A DNA stretch of 64,000 nt from Austwickia sp. (GTDB lineage Bacteria; Actinomycetota; Actinomycetes; Actinomycetales; Dermatophilaceae): assembly GCA_016699675.1 (NCBI GenBank), contig CP064985.1, positions 1,798,001 through 1,862,000 of the forward strand, read 5' to 3'. Shown piece after piece: positions 1 through 8,527 of the stretch. Below the pieces are notes generated by a model that saw only the letters and a program-made list of their open reading frames with translations, did not search any database and had not been told where the DNA came from. Each line of letters opens with the position of its first letter. Positions within the stretch are counted from its first letter, which is position 1. The position numbers were made by a program, and so were the translations under genes.

Positions 1-5
1 CTGGC

Positions 6-1487
6 TTACGGCTTGCCGCTCTGATCGCCGCCGGGGCGCACGGCGTCGACGTACAGGTCGGCCTCCGGTCGGTTCAGCAGGGAGTGTCGGTGACCGTAGA
101 GGAAGTAGATCGCGAGGCCGACGGCGAACCAGACCAGGAAGCGCAGCCAGGTCACCGGCTCCAGGAACGAGATGAGCCAGAGCGAGAAGAGCACCCCGAG
201 CGCGGGCACGAGCGGGACCGCCGGGCAGCGGAACGGCCGCTCGATGTCGGGCCGGGTGCGCCGCAGCACGATGATCGAGATGCAGACCAGGACGAAGGCG
301 AGCAGGATGCCGATGTTCGTCAGCTCGGCGACCTCCGCGATCGGCAGCAGCCCGGCAATCACGGCCGAGGCGACCCCGACCACCCAGGTGACCCGCACGG
401 GCACGTGCCGCGTGGCGTGGGTCTTCGCGAACCACCGGGGCAGCAGACCGTCGCGGCTCATGGCGAACCAGACCCGGGTGACGCCCAGCATGAACGTGAA
501 CATGACCGTCAGGATGCCCACGATCGCGCCGACGGCGATGATCGTCGCGAGGCCGTCCAGGCCCACCGTGGCGAACGCCGAGGAGATGCCGGACTTCGGG
601 TCGATCTGGGTGTAGGGGATCATCCCCGTGAGGACGAGGCAGACCCCGACATAGAGGACCATCGAGACGGCCAGGGAATACATGATCGCCTTCGGCATGT
701 GCCGCTGGGCGTCCTTCGACTCCTCGGCCGCGGTGCTCATCGCGTCGTACCCGAACACCGCGAAGAAGACCGTCGCCGCGCCGCCCATCGCGCCGGTCCA
801 GCCCGCGGGGGCGAACGGGGTGTAGTTGTCGGTCTTGACGTGCATGGCGCCGACGATGATCACCAGCAGGACCACGGCGACCTTGATGCCGACGACGAAG
901 GTCTCGAAGCGCGCCGCGTTCTTGATGCCCAGCGTGAGCAGGAACGCGATGAACAGGCAGAGCAACGCGGCGAACAGGTCGATGCGATGCCCGTCACCAG
1001 TCCCCGGCGCGCCGAGCATCCACTGCGGCAGCGTGATCCCGAGCTGTTTGAGGAGGAACCCGAAGTAGCCCGAGATGCCGATGGCGACGACCGCCACGAT
1101 GGCCGTGTATTCCAGCAGCAGGTCCCAGCCGATGCACCAGCCCACGACCTCGCCGAGCACGGCGTACGAATACGTGTAGGCGGACCCGGCCCGCGGGATC
1201 ATGCCCGCGAACTCGGCGTAGCTGAACGCAGCGGCCGCGCTCGCGATGCCCGCGATGAGGAAGGAGATCAGCACCGCCGGTCCGACGCCCTTGCCGCCCT
1301 GCGCGCCGCTCGCGACGCTGCCGGCGAGGGAGAAGATCCCGGCGCCGATGATGCCGCCGATGCCGATGGCCGTGAGCTGCCACAGCCCAAGCGTGGGCAG
1401 GAGCGCTGTGGGTCCCCGATGCGGCTCCGCGATGTCATCGATCGGCTTCCGGCGCAGATAGCTACGTGTGTCGGCCACGGGGGCCAC
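6..1487 (-). CDS. APC-family amino-acid permease (cationic amino-acid transporter type)
   Basis: Predicted inner-membrane transporter of the amino acid-polyamine-organocation superfamily. After a short basic N-terminus (YLRRKPIDD) the first membrane segment carries the family signature GIGGIIGAGIFSLAG, and about twelve further hydrophobic segments follow to a hydrophilic tail. The layout resembles the cationic amino-acid transporter branch, though the substrate cannot be read from sequence. The open frame extends upstream to 1763, but that part overlaps nagB and is low-complexity. GTG at 1487 (behind a weak GGGGA) or GTG at 1478 are the sensible starts and give about 490 residues, normal for the family. 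It is divergent from nagB with about 80 nt between them. Confidence 0.85.
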   Translation of the reverse strand: MAPVADTRSYLRRKPIDDIAEPHRGPTALLPTLGLWQLTAIGIGGIIGAGIFSLAGSVASGAQGGKGVGPAVLISFLIAGIASAAAAFSYAEFAGMIPRAGSAYTYSYAVLGEVVGWCIGWDLLLEYTAIVAVVAIGISGYFGFLLKQLGITLPQWMLGAPGTGDGHRIDLFAALLCLFIAFLLTLGIKNAARFETFVVGIKVAVVLLVIIVGAMHVKTDNYTPFAPAGWTGAMGGAATVFFAVFGYDAMSTAAEESKDAQRHMPKAIMYSLAVSMVLYVGVCLVLTGMIPYTQIDPKSGISSAFATVGLDGLATIIAVGAIVGILTVMFTFMLGVTRVWFAMSRDGLLPRWFAKTHATRHVPVRVTWVVGVASAVIAGLLPIAEVAELTNIGILLAFVLVCISIIVLRRTRPDIERPFRCPAVPLVPALGVLFSLWLISFLEPVTWLRFLVWFAVGLAIYFLYGHRHSLLNRPEADLYVDAVRPGGDQSGKP

Positions 1488-1569
1488 TATCCCCGATCTT
1501 GGTCCCACGGTGCGAGATGTGATCTGGTGGAGATTGATCACGAGGCGGCGGCGGGACGGGAGGTGGGTC

Positions 1570-2355
1570 ATGGAGGTCGTCATCTGCGCCGACGCGGCGG
1601 AGGCGGGCGCACTCGCGGCGGACGCCATCGTGGCGTTGTTCCACGAAGAATCGGCGGCGGTGCTGGGGGTGGCGACGGGGTCCAGCCCGCTGAGCGTGTA
1701 CGCCGAGCTGGGGCGCCGCGTCGCCGCCGGTCGGGTCAGTCTGGCGCGTGGGACCGCGTTCATGCTGGACGAGTACGTCGGGCTGCCGGCGGACCACCCG
1801 GAGCGCTACCGAACGGTCATCGAGCGGGAGTTCGTGGCGCGCGTCGACATCGACCCGGCCCGGGTGCACGGCCCGGACGGGTCGGCCAGTGACCTGCCGG
1901 CAGCCGCGGCGGCGTACGAGCAGGCCATCGCCGACGCCGGCGGGGTCGACCTGCAGCTATTGGGGATCGGCACCGACGGGCACATCGCCTTCAACGAGCC
2001 GGGCAGCTCGCTGGGATCGCGGACTCGGATCAAGACGCTGACCAGCCAGACCCGGCACGACAACGCGCGGTTCTTCGACGGGGACGTCGACGCAGTCCCC
2101 ACGCATTGCCTGACCCAGGGGGTCGGCACGATCATGGCCGCCCGGCACCTGGTGCTGCTGGCCTCGGGTCGGGCCAAGGCCCAGGCCGTCCACCAGCTCG
2201 TCGAGGGCCCGATCTCGGCCCTGTGGCCCGCCACGATCCTGCAGATGCACCCGCATGCCACCGTTCTCGTGGATCGGGCTGCGGCGTCGCGGCTGCAGCT
2301 GGCCTCTTATTTCGCGGAGACCTACGCCGCCAAGCCGCACTGGCAGGGGCTCTAG
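1570..2355 (+). CDS. nagB: Glucosamine-6-phosphate deaminase
   Basis: Converts glucosamine-6-phosphate to fructose-6-phosphate and ammonia, feeding amino-sugar carbon into glycolysis in the cytoplasm. The 261-residue protein has the family motifs in order: a sugar-phosphate loop ATGSSP (about 35-40), MLDEY with D67/E68, the catalytic stretch GIGTDGHIAFNEP (D136, H138, E143), and LWPATILQMH near the C-terminus. Length and motif spacing match NagB. The ATG at 1570 is preceded by a purine-rich GGGAGGTGGG ribosome site; in-frame codons further upstream lie over the divergent permease promoter. No nagA or GlcNAc transporter lies next to it in this window. Confidence 0.93.
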   Translation: MEVVICADAAEAGALAADAIVALFHEESAAVLGVATGSSPLSVYAELGRRVAAGRVSLARGTAFMLDEYVGLPADHPERYRTVIEREFVARVDIDPARVHGPDGSASDLPAAAAAYEQAIADAGGVDLQLLGIGTDGHIAFNEPGSSLGSRTRIKTLTSQTRHDNARFFDGDVDAVPTHCLTQGVGTIMAARHLVLLASGRAKAQAVHQLVEGPISALWPATILQMHPHATVLVDRAAASRLQLASYFAETYAAKPHWQGL

Positions 2356-2425
2356 TCCGCGCGACCGGACGGCTCGGGCGACCACGGATTACCTAGGAAC
2401 ACTGAGGGATCCGCGCGTAACGTCC

Positions 2426-2431
2426 TACGAT
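2426..2431 (+). promoter_or_regulatory. Putative -10 box of a leaderless transcript
   Basis: TACGAT fits the actinobacterial TANNNT -10 pattern and ends 6 nt before the ATG at 2438, which would place the transcript start at or next to the start codon. No Shine-Dalgarno sequence is present. No convincing -35 box is seen. Confidence 0.4.
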
Positions 2432-2437
2432 CGCCTC

Positions 2438-3049
2438 ATGGCTAGCCCGTCGTGCGGGGCGGAGGCGGTGTTCGTCCGGCAGGCCGGGGAGCCGCTTCCC
2501 AGCCGCGAGCGCCTGGCTCGGGGTGGCGCCCCCCTGATTGACCGTCGCGACCTGGACCGCGCCGTCGCCAACGCGACGATCCTCCTCTCCCTCGTCGGCC
2601 GGACCGTGGTCGGCTGGGAACCCCACGGCGACCTGCACGCCGACCAAGACCTCGAGTGGTGGGCACCCAAGGACGACCGGACGAGCTATCAGGCCCTGGT
2701 CATCGCGCTCGAGGGCGGCGAGGAGGCGATCATCGCCTCCGGGGAGACCAACGAGTTCACCATCGTCCGCTCCACGATGCGGCAGCGGGCGACCGGGCCC
2801 CCGACCGACCCCACCGGGCCCGGCCGGCCGGCCTTGGGTCGGATCGACCAGGGCGCCTGCATCCTGCACGCGCATCGGACCCCGCCGCCGTACCGGCAAC
2901 GCCTCGTCCTGCAGTTCCTTCTGGAGATCGGCGGCCGCAGCTGGGTGCTGATGGCGGCCGAGGGCTACGACGTCGACGAGTGGAGCCTGGCGGACGACTG
3001 CGACGCGGTGCGCCGCCCGGTCGACGATCTCTGGTGGCCGCTGCCCTGA
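2438..3049 (+). CDS. Hypothetical protein, 203 aa
   Basis: I do not recognise this protein. It is soluble with no signal peptide or membrane segment. It contains a stretch rich in W, D and E (VVGWEPHGDLHADQDLEWWAPKDD), a central region with alternating hydrophobic residues, and a C-terminus ending DDLWWPLP. ATG at 2438 is preferred over the open frame upstream because a TACGAT box lies just before it, as expected for a leaderless message. The gene sits between nagB and a convergent STAS-like gene, with a small hairpin just downstream. Codon use is normal for the window, which supports it being a real gene. Confidence 0.6.
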   Translation: MASPSCGAEAVFVRQAGEPLPSRERLARGGAPLIDRRDLDRAVANATILLSLVGRTVVGWEPHGDLHADQDLEWWAPKDDRTSYQALVIALEGGEEAIIASGETNEFTIVRSTMRQRATGPPTDPTGPGRPALGRIDQGACILHAHRTPPPYRQRLVLQFLLEIGGRSWVLMAAEGYDVDEWSLADDCDAVRRPVDDLWWPLP

Positions 3050-3056
3050 CCGGTTG

Positions 3057-3073
3057 GGCACGCCAGCCGTGCC
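3057..3073. terminator. Short hairpin between convergent genes
   Basis: GGCACG and CGTGCC are separated by 5 nt, inside a wider TTGGGCA/TGCCCAA pairing. It lies just after the stop at 3049 and before the convergent stop at 3118. No T-run follows, as is usual in actinobacteria. Confidence 0.35.
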
Positions 3074-3117
3074 AAAGCTGCCCAATCAGCGGCGGCAGAA
3101 CTTCGCGACGGGGCGCC

Positions 3118-3441
3118 TTAGCGGAGCGTCGCGGCCTGCTCGGCGGGCCGGGGCTTGCGCGTCTTCGTGTACGTCGCGCGTAGCTGGTCCAGCGCCTCCT
3201 GGTCGAGCCCGACCAGGTCGAGGTCGATATCGCGATCCTGGCAGGACTTCTGCAGGCGGCACAGTTCGGTGAGCTGGGAGTCGCTCAGGTGCGGGCACGA
3301 GCGCAGGTCCAGGCACAAGTGGTGGACCTGCTGGGCCAGGAGCCCCGGCAGCATCACGCGAACGTCGGTCAGCCGGTTCTCCTCCGGGCCGGACCCGATC
3401 ACCAGGGTCGTCATCGCACTGTCACTGGCTGCGGTCGTCAC
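3118..3441 (-). CDS. STAS-domain-like protein (anti-sigma-factor antagonist type)
   Basis: A 107-residue cytoplasmic protein whose pattern resembles a small STAS domain: a first strand TTLVIGSGP, a central LCLDLRSCPHLSDSQLTELCRL segment matching the usual beta strand followed by D-x-S/helix, and a late strand LDLVGL. STAS proteins of this size usually bind anti-sigma factors or serve as phospho-switches. The usual phosphorylatable serine region here reads PHLSDSQL. The GTG start at 3441 has a strong GAGGAGGAG sequence before it. No RsbW-like kinase is adjacent, so a partner cannot be named. It could instead be a diverged regulatory fold. Confidence 0.55.
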   Translation of the reverse strand: MTTAASDSAMTTLVIGSGPEENRLTDVRVMLPGLLAQQVHHLCLDLRSCPHLSDSQLTELCRLQKSCQDRDIDLDLVGLDQEALDQLRATYTKTRKPRPAEQAATLR

Positions 3442-3647
3442 GGCTCCTCCTCACCTCTGGACGGGGCCTCGCGGCTGCGCGGGCACTCGCGTCACTGTGC
3501 CGTGCCACCTCGTCGCGCGGGTTGCCGCGATGTGGCGGACACGTGTCCATCTTGCGCCGATTTCAGGGCGCTACCCAAACTCAGAGGGGTCGCTGTCAGC
3601 AAGATCACTTCCTAACCGGTCGGTAAGTAAGGCGGAAGTGGCGCTGG

Positions 3648-4979
3648 TCACGTCCCTGCGCCGGCCCGGACCTCGCGGCCCCACGGCGGCACCCGTCGCG
3701 CCAGCACCGGGCGGAGGGCGGCTTCGAACCGCGGCTGCAGCGCGAGTCGGCGCAGGAGGCCGTGCCGCAGATGGTTGGCGAGCCCGGCGAGCAGGAACGA
3801 CTGGTCGACCGTCAGATGCCGCCGGCTGGTGCGGCGCGTGCGCACCCCGATCGCGTCGACGAACCCGCCGGGCCCGAAGCAGCCGAGTTCCTCCAGCGCG
3901 GCGAGGTTGCCCAGCGCCGCGCGGGGGTCATAGGGCAGCGCGAGCGCGGCGGCATGCGGCGTCACCACACCCTGGCCCCGCCACGTCGTCCGGTAGCCGT
4001 CCCCGAGGATGCCCAGCGCGGGCACGCCGAACTCGCTGTAGCCGCCCGCGGCGCCGCGGCCGGGGCACGCGCACGGCGACAGCCCCCACACCGGCCAACC
4101 CGCCTCCGCGGCGTACGCCCGGTGCGCCGTCACCGTGCCGGCGTGGCTCACCCCCCACAGGGCCGGCGACCAGTCCTCCTCGGGCACGAACGCCGCCACC
4201 GCGAGCGCCTCGAACATCGACCCCCCGAGCGAGGCGATCGCGCGATGGCCCGCGTATCCAGCCACGGGAGCCTCCAGCGCCGCGTACGCCTGCGGCCCGA
4301 GCTGACCCAGGCCCAGCGCCACGTAGGTCACCAGCCGCGTCTCGGAGTTCAGCAGCGCGTAATGGTGGCGGGTCACGTGGATCGGCGCCCCGCTCGGATC
4401 GGTCGTGGGCACCGACCGGTTGCGCTGCGGCGTCTCCCAGAAGCCCCCGCGCATGAGGCCACCGTCCGGCCGGGCCGCCGGGTCGTAGTACGCGTCGAAA
4501 CGCATCGGCGTCAGCAGCCGCTCCGCGGCACCGCGCAGCTCGGGATGGGCCTGGGCGACGATGCCGAGCGCCATCGCCAGCCACGCGTTGTCCACGCTGG
4601 ACAGGAACGGGGTCAGCAGCCGAGCCCGGCGCCCCCACGTGTCGGTGCGCTCGCCGGTCGCGATGTCGTACCAGTTGTAGAACATCCCAGTCGTCTCGTG
4701 CCGCGGCAGCGCGGCCAGGGTGTCCAGGGCGCGCGCGCAGCGGTCGCGCACGTCGGCGGCGTCGGTCAGGTCCAGGGCGCCGGCCGCGACCGCGCTCCAC
4801 AGGTAGCCGCCGACGTTCGTGGGGGAGGTGTATGGCGTGCGCGTGGCCGGGTCGAGGCGGTCATCGATGCCGTCCGCGGGCAGGCCGGTGCCCTCGTCCA
4901 CCGAAGCGGCCAGGCAGCGCCAGGTGGCCTGGGCCCACCGCCGTACGTCGTCGTCGGTGGGCGCGGCCGCGTCTGCCAT
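3648..4979 (-). CDS. Glycoamylase-family protein (COG5368-like)
   Basis: A 443-residue protein whose C-terminal half matches the bacterial glycoamylase domain, an alpha/alpha-barrel found in oligosaccharide-processing proteins. Diagnostic stretches are MFYNWYD, FLSSVDNAWLA, a glycine-rich YSEFGVPALGILGDGYRTTW, and TPHAAALALPYDP. The last third has VDQSFLLAGLANHLR, typical of the end of the barrel. There is no signal peptide, so it is probably cytoplasmic. Family members act on alpha- or beta-glucans, but the substrate cannot be decided. It stands alone between a STAS-like gene and the nar operon, with ATG at 4979. Confidence 0.75.
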   Translation of the reverse strand: MADAAAPTDDDVRRWAQATWRCLAASVDEGTGLPADGIDDRLDPATRTPYTSPTNVGGYLWSAVAAGALDLTDAADVRDRCARALDTLAALPRHETTGMFYNWYDIATGERTDTWGRRARLLTPFLSSVDNAWLAMALGIVAQAHPELRGAAERLLTPMRFDAYYDPAARPDGGLMRGGFWETPQRNRSVPTTDPSGAPIHVTRHHYALLNSETRLVTYVALGLGQLGPQAYAALEAPVAGYAGHRAIASLGGSMFEALAVAAFVPEEDWSPALWGVSHAGTVTAHRAYAAEAGWPVWGLSPCACPGRGAAGGYSEFGVPALGILGDGYRTTWRGQGVVTPHAAALALPYDPRAALGNLAALEELGCFGPGGFVDAIGVRTRRTSRRHLTVDQSFLLAGLANHLRHGLLRRLALQPRFEAALRPVLARRVPPWGREVRAGAGT

Positions 4980-5014
4980 GTCCGGATTCTGTCACCGCGC
5001 CGACGCGAGTCGGC

Positions 5015-5344
5015 TCACCCGCGGGGCGCCGCCGAGCCCTGCCGGACCGTCGCCACGATCGTGTCCTTGAGCGCGGCCTGATCGGCGCCCGCCCCCCGGG
5101 TGCCGATCGCCAGCCCGAGCATGAACGAGCTCACCGGCGCCAGCGGCCGGTCCAGCTCGTGCGCGACGACCTTGGTGAGGTCGTGGATCGCGGCGATGTC
5201 GACGAGCGCGGGGTCGATGCCCAGCAGGGTCGAGGTGTGCTCCACCCAGTCGGCCCAGCGGGCCTGCTCCTGGGTCAGGTCGTGCCGGGGCCGGGCCGGC
5301 TGCGCGTCCACCTCGCCGGCCGCCGGCGTCGCCGTGGTGCTCAT
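5015..5344 (-). CDS. DUF6457-domain protein coupled to narI
   Basis: A 109-residue protein matching the DUF6457 pattern: WADWVEHTSTLLGIDP, then LVDIAAIHDLTKVVAHELDRPLAPVSSFMLGLAIGTRG. In other actinobacteria this small helical domain is found next to or fused with MobA-type molybdopterin-guanine dinucleotide proteins. Here its ATG overlaps the narI stop (ATGA), so it is translationally coupled as the last gene of the nitrate reductase operon. A role in molybdenum cofactor supply or insertion for NarG is a reasonable inference from the position and not shown directly. A mobA domain is not present in the window. Confidence 0.7.
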   Translation of the reverse strand: MSTTATPAAGEVDAQPARPRHDLTQEQARWADWVEHTSTLLGIDPALVDIAAIHDLTKVVAHELDRPLAPVSSFMLGLAIGTRGAGADQAALKDTIVATVRQGSAAPRG

Positions 5345-6111
5345 CGCTTGGTCAGCTCCGGCCGGGACTCCCAGCCCCGTCGCGGAGCGTGGGTGCCGGT
5401 CCCGACGCCGGGGCGCCGGTCCGCGGTGCGGTAGACGATGTACGGCCGGGTCAGGTAGCCCAACGGCGCCGAGAAGACGTGCACCAGCCGGGTGAACGGC
5501 CACAGCGCGAAGAGCAGGCAGGCCACCAGGGCGTGCAGCTGGAACCCGAGCGGCGCTGCAGCCATGAGGTCCGGGTCCGGGTGCAGCGTGACGAGCTGGC
5601 GGAACCAGATCGAGACGCCGTCGCGGTAGTTGTACTCGCCCACCTCGGTGCCCACCCCGCCGATGCCGGGGGCGTGCCAGCCGAGCGTGTTCGCCAGGCC
5701 CAGCAGGATCGTCACGGCGAGGAAGAAATACATCACCTTGTCCATCGGCGTCGTCGCGCTGAACACCGGCCCCGTGGTGCGCCGCCGATAGATGAGGATC
5801 GCCAGCCCCGCCAGCGTCAGGAAGCCCGCGAGCAGGCCCACGGACACCGCCATGAGGTGGTAGAGGTGCTGGCTGATGCCGACGGCCTCGGTCCAGCTCT
5901 TCGGCACGAGCAGGCCCATCACGTGGCCCAGCACGACGAAGAGGATGCCGAAGTGGAACATCGGGGAGCCCCAGCGCAGCAGCCGGTCCTCGTAGAGCTG
6001 GCTGGAGCGGGTCGTCCAGCCGAACTGGTCGTACTTGTAGCGCCAGAAGTGGCCCACCACGAACACCGTCAGGCAGATGTAGGGGAAGACCACCCAGAGC
6101 AGGGTGTTCAT
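5341..6111 (-). CDS. narI: Respiratory nitrate reductase gamma subunit (cytochrome b)
   Basis: Membrane diheme cytochrome b that takes electrons from the quinol pool and passes them to NarH. The 256-residue protein has five hydrophobic segments. Haem-ligand candidates are the histidines in HFWRY, HFGILFVVLGHVMGL and the late QLHALVACLLFALWPFTRLVH. ATG at 6111 is chosen because it overlaps the narJ stop (ATGA) and begins MNTLLWVVFPYICL, the usual N-terminus; the open frame upstream lies inside narJ. The last about 30 residues after the final membrane segment are a charged cytoplasmic tail. It overlaps the DUF6457 gene by 4 nt. Confidence 0.95.
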   Translation of the reverse strand: MNTLLWVVFPYICLTVFVVGHFWRYKYDQFGWTTRSSQLYEDRLLRWGSPMFHFGILFVVLGHVMGLLVPKSWTEAVGISQHLYHLMAVSVGLLAGFLTLAGLAILIYRRRTTGPVFSATTPMDKVMYFFLAVTILLGLANTLGWHAPGIGGVGTEVGEYNYRDGVSIWFRQLVTLHPDPDLMAAAPLGFQLHALVACLLFALWPFTRLVHVFSAPLGYLTRPYIVYRTADRRPGVGTGTHAPRRGWESRPELTKR

Positions 6112-6878
6112 GAGCGGGCTCCTTCGCGGGCTGGTGTCGAGGTGGATGGCGCGGATTCCTGCGACTGCGCCCACGCCACGTCATCGGCGGGGCGCGGGTT
6201 CAGGTAGGCGTCGAGGCGCGGGTCGAGCGCGAGCTCGCCGTACGGCGTGAGCCCCACGTCCTCGCTCGGCGGCCCCTGCGCGACGAGCCGGGCGATCGCC
6301 GCGGTCTCCTCGCCGTCCAGAGCCGGCAGCGTCGCGCACACCGCCACCACCGCGTCGGCCCATCGCGAGCCGGCCTCCAGCAGCGCCAGCCGCAGCACCT
6401 CCAGCCCGGCCCGGTGGTCCAGGAGCAGCCCCAGGGCCGTGGTCAGGTCGGCGCTCGCCCCGAACTCCAGCACGACCCCGAGGTGGTCGGGCAGCTCGGC
6501 GTCGGCGTCCGCCAGCTCGACGCCGCAGCGCCGGTAGGCCTGCTTGAACTCCACCAGGGCGAGCCCGCGCTTGCGGGTGTCGCCGTAGGCGAAGTACGTC
6601 AGGTACGGCGCGCACCGGCGGGTGTAGTCGAACGTCGCCACGTATTGGCGGCGCAGCGTCTCGGCATCGGTCGCGGCCAGGTCGTCGATCAGCCGCAGCA
6701 ACGGCGTACCGCACGACTCCGGCAGCCGCAGCGCGACGTCCCGCAGCATCGGGAGGTGTCCCAGCACGGCGTCGTCCGGATACCCGATGAGGACCGACGC
6801 GCACTGCCAGGCCGCCCGCATCGCCTCCTCCGGGACGGGGAGCCGTGCACTCTTGCGGCGCCGGAGGGCGAGCCTCAC
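6108..6878 (-). CDS. narJ: Nitrate reductase molybdenum cofactor assembly chaperone
   Basis: A dedicated chaperone that binds the NarG N-terminus and is needed for cofactor insertion and membrane attachment; it is not part of the final enzyme. The 256-residue protein contains the NarJ/TorD-type pattern: ASVLIGYPDD near the start, LRRQYVATFDYTRRCAPYLTYFAYGDTRKRG (with the Y-V-x-T-F-D core), and LPDHLGVVLEFGA. The GTG start at 6878 overlaps the narH stop (GTGA). A serine/threonine-rich tail overlaps the narI start by 4 nt. Gene order and tight overlaps mark it as part of narGHJI. Confidence 0.94.
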   Translation of the reverse strand: MRLALRRRKSARLPVPEEAMRAAWQCASVLIGYPDDAVLGHLPMLRDVALRLPESCGTPLLRLIDDLAATDAETLRRQYVATFDYTRRCAPYLTYFAYGDTRKRGLALVEFKQAYRRCGVELADADAELPDHLGVVLEFGASADLTTALGLLLDHRAGLEVLRLALLEAGSRWADAVVAVCATLPALDGEETAAIARLVAQGPPSEDVGLTPYGELALDPRLDAYLNPRPADDVAWAQSQESAPSTSTPAREGARS

Positions 6879-8527
6879 CGCCGCACCTCGCGCTCGCCGT
6901 CCTCGCCGGGGAACATCCCCTCGGGCATGCCCTTGCCGTCCCAGTTGAGCAGGTTGACGCGGCCCTGCCCCGAGGGGGTGAGCGCGTCGGCGGTCTGCCG
7001 CTGCTGCAGCATCCGGAAGTTCTCCACGGCGATGGGCGTGGTCTCTCCGGAGCCCTCGCCGAAGACGCCGCGGGGTGCGGTGTCGTAGGCGGCGACGTCG
7101 CAGCCGGTGGCCAGCTCCTCCAGGGAGTGCGCCTGCTCGGCGTGCGCGGTGGGGATCACGTAGCGCTCGTCGTACTTGGCCAGGGCCAGGAGGCGGAACA
7201 TCTCGTACATGTCCTCCTCGCCCATCCCGACGCTCGCCGGGATCGCGCCGTTCGGGTCGCGCCCGAGGTTGATGTCGCGCATGTAGGCGCGCATCGCGGC
7301 CAGCCGGCGCAGCACCGCCTCGACCGGGGCGACGTCGCCCGCGGTGAAGAGGTTGGCGAGGTATTCGACCGGGATGCGCAGCGCCTCAAGGGCCGCGAAC
7401 AGGTTGCCGGCGTCCTCCGCGTCGTGGCCGGTCTCCCGGATGACGTCGACGACGGGCGACAGCGGCGGGATGTACCAGACCATCGGCATCGTCCGGTACT
7501 CCGGGTGCAGCGGCAGCGCCACCTCGTAGTCGTGGATCAGCCGGTAGACCGGGGAGCGCTGCGCCGCGGCGATCCAGTCGCCGGGGATGCCGGCCCGCTC
7601 CGCCTCGGCGATGACCGCCGGGTCGTGCGGGTCGAGGAAGACGCTGCGCTGCGCGGCGTACAGCTCCTGCTCCGGCGCGCTTGCCGCAGCAAGCACGGCG
7701 TCCGCGTCGTACAGCATGAGCCCGATGTAGCGCAGCCGACCGACGCACGTCTCCGCACACACGGTCGGGATGCCGACCTCGATGCGCGGGAAGCAGAACG
7801 TGCACTTCTCGGCCTTGCCGGTCTTGTGGTTGAAATAGACCTTCTTGTACGGGCAGCCGGTGATGCACATGCGCCAGCCGCGGCACTTGTCCTGGTCGAC
7901 CAGGACGATGCCGTCCTCGGTGCGCTTGTAGATCGCCCCGCTGGGGCACGACGCCGCGCAACTCGGGTTGAGGCAGTGCTCGCAGATGCGCGGCAGGTAG
8001 AACATGAAGGTCTTCTCGAACTCGAACTTCACCTTGTCCGCGATGCCCTTGAGCATCACGTCCCGGTGCGCCGTCTCCTTCGAGCCGCCGAGGTCGTCAT
8101 CCCAGTTCGCCGACCAGGAGATGTTCATCGGCTTGCCGGAGATGAGCGAGTGCGGCCGCGCCACCGGGAAGTGCTTCTGGGCCGGGGCGTTGAGCAGCGT
8201 CTCGTAGTCGTAGGTCCAGGGCTCGTAGTAATCCTGGATCGAGGGCATCTTGGGGTTGGCGAAGATGCTGGCGAGCTTGCGCAGTCGGCCGCCGGCGCGC
8301 AGCTTGAGCCGACCGGAGCCGGTCAGCGTCCAGCCGCCCTTCCACTCGTCCTGGTCCTCATACCGGCGCGGATAACCCAGCCCGGGGCGCGTCTCGACGT
8401 TGTTGAACCAGACGTACTCCGTGCCGGTGCGGTTCGTCCAGGCCTGCTTGCAGGTGACCGAGCAGGTGTGACACCCGATGCACTTGTCGAGGTTCATCAC
8501 CATCGCCATCTGAGCCATGATGCGCAT
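6875..8527 (-). CDS. narH: Respiratory nitrate reductase beta subunit (Fe-S)
   Basis: Electron-transfer subunit carrying three [4Fe-4S] clusters and one [3Fe-4S] cluster between NarI and NarG, on the cytoplasmic face. The 550-residue protein shows the four cysteine groups: CIGCHTCSVTCKQAW (residues about 16-30), CEHCLNPSCAASCPSG, CRGWRMCITGCPYKK and CTFCFPRIEVGIPTVC. In the third group a tryptophan replaces one cysteine, as in the [3Fe-4S] site of other NarH proteins. Length is slightly above the E. coli form. ATG at 8527 shares its A with the narG stop (TGATG), so the two are coupled. Confidence 0.97.
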   Translation of the reverse strand: MRIMAQMAMVMNLDKCIGCHTCSVTCKQAWTNRTGTEYVWFNNVETRPGLGYPRRYEDQDEWKGGWTLTGSGRLKLRAGGRLRKLASIFANPKMPSIQDYYEPWTYDYETLLNAPAQKHFPVARPHSLISGKPMNISWSANWDDDLGGSKETAHRDVMLKGIADKVKFEFEKTFMFYLPRICEHCLNPSCAASCPSGAIYKRTEDGIVLVDQDKCRGWRMCITGCPYKKVYFNHKTGKAEKCTFCFPRIEVGIPTVCAETCVGRLRYIGLMLYDADAVLAAASAPEQELYAAQRSVFLDPHDPAVIAEAERAGIPGDWIAAAQRSPVYRLIHDYEVALPLHPEYRTMPMVWYIPPLSPVVDVIRETGHDAEDAGNLFAALEALRIPVEYLANLFTAGDVAPVEAVLRRLAAMRAYMRDINLGRDPNGAIPASVGMGEEDMYEMFRLLALAKYDERYVIPTAHAEQAHSLEELATGCDVAAYDTAPRGVFGEGSGETTPIAVENFRMLQQRQTADALTPSGQGRVNLLNWDGKGMPEGMFPGEDGEREVRR

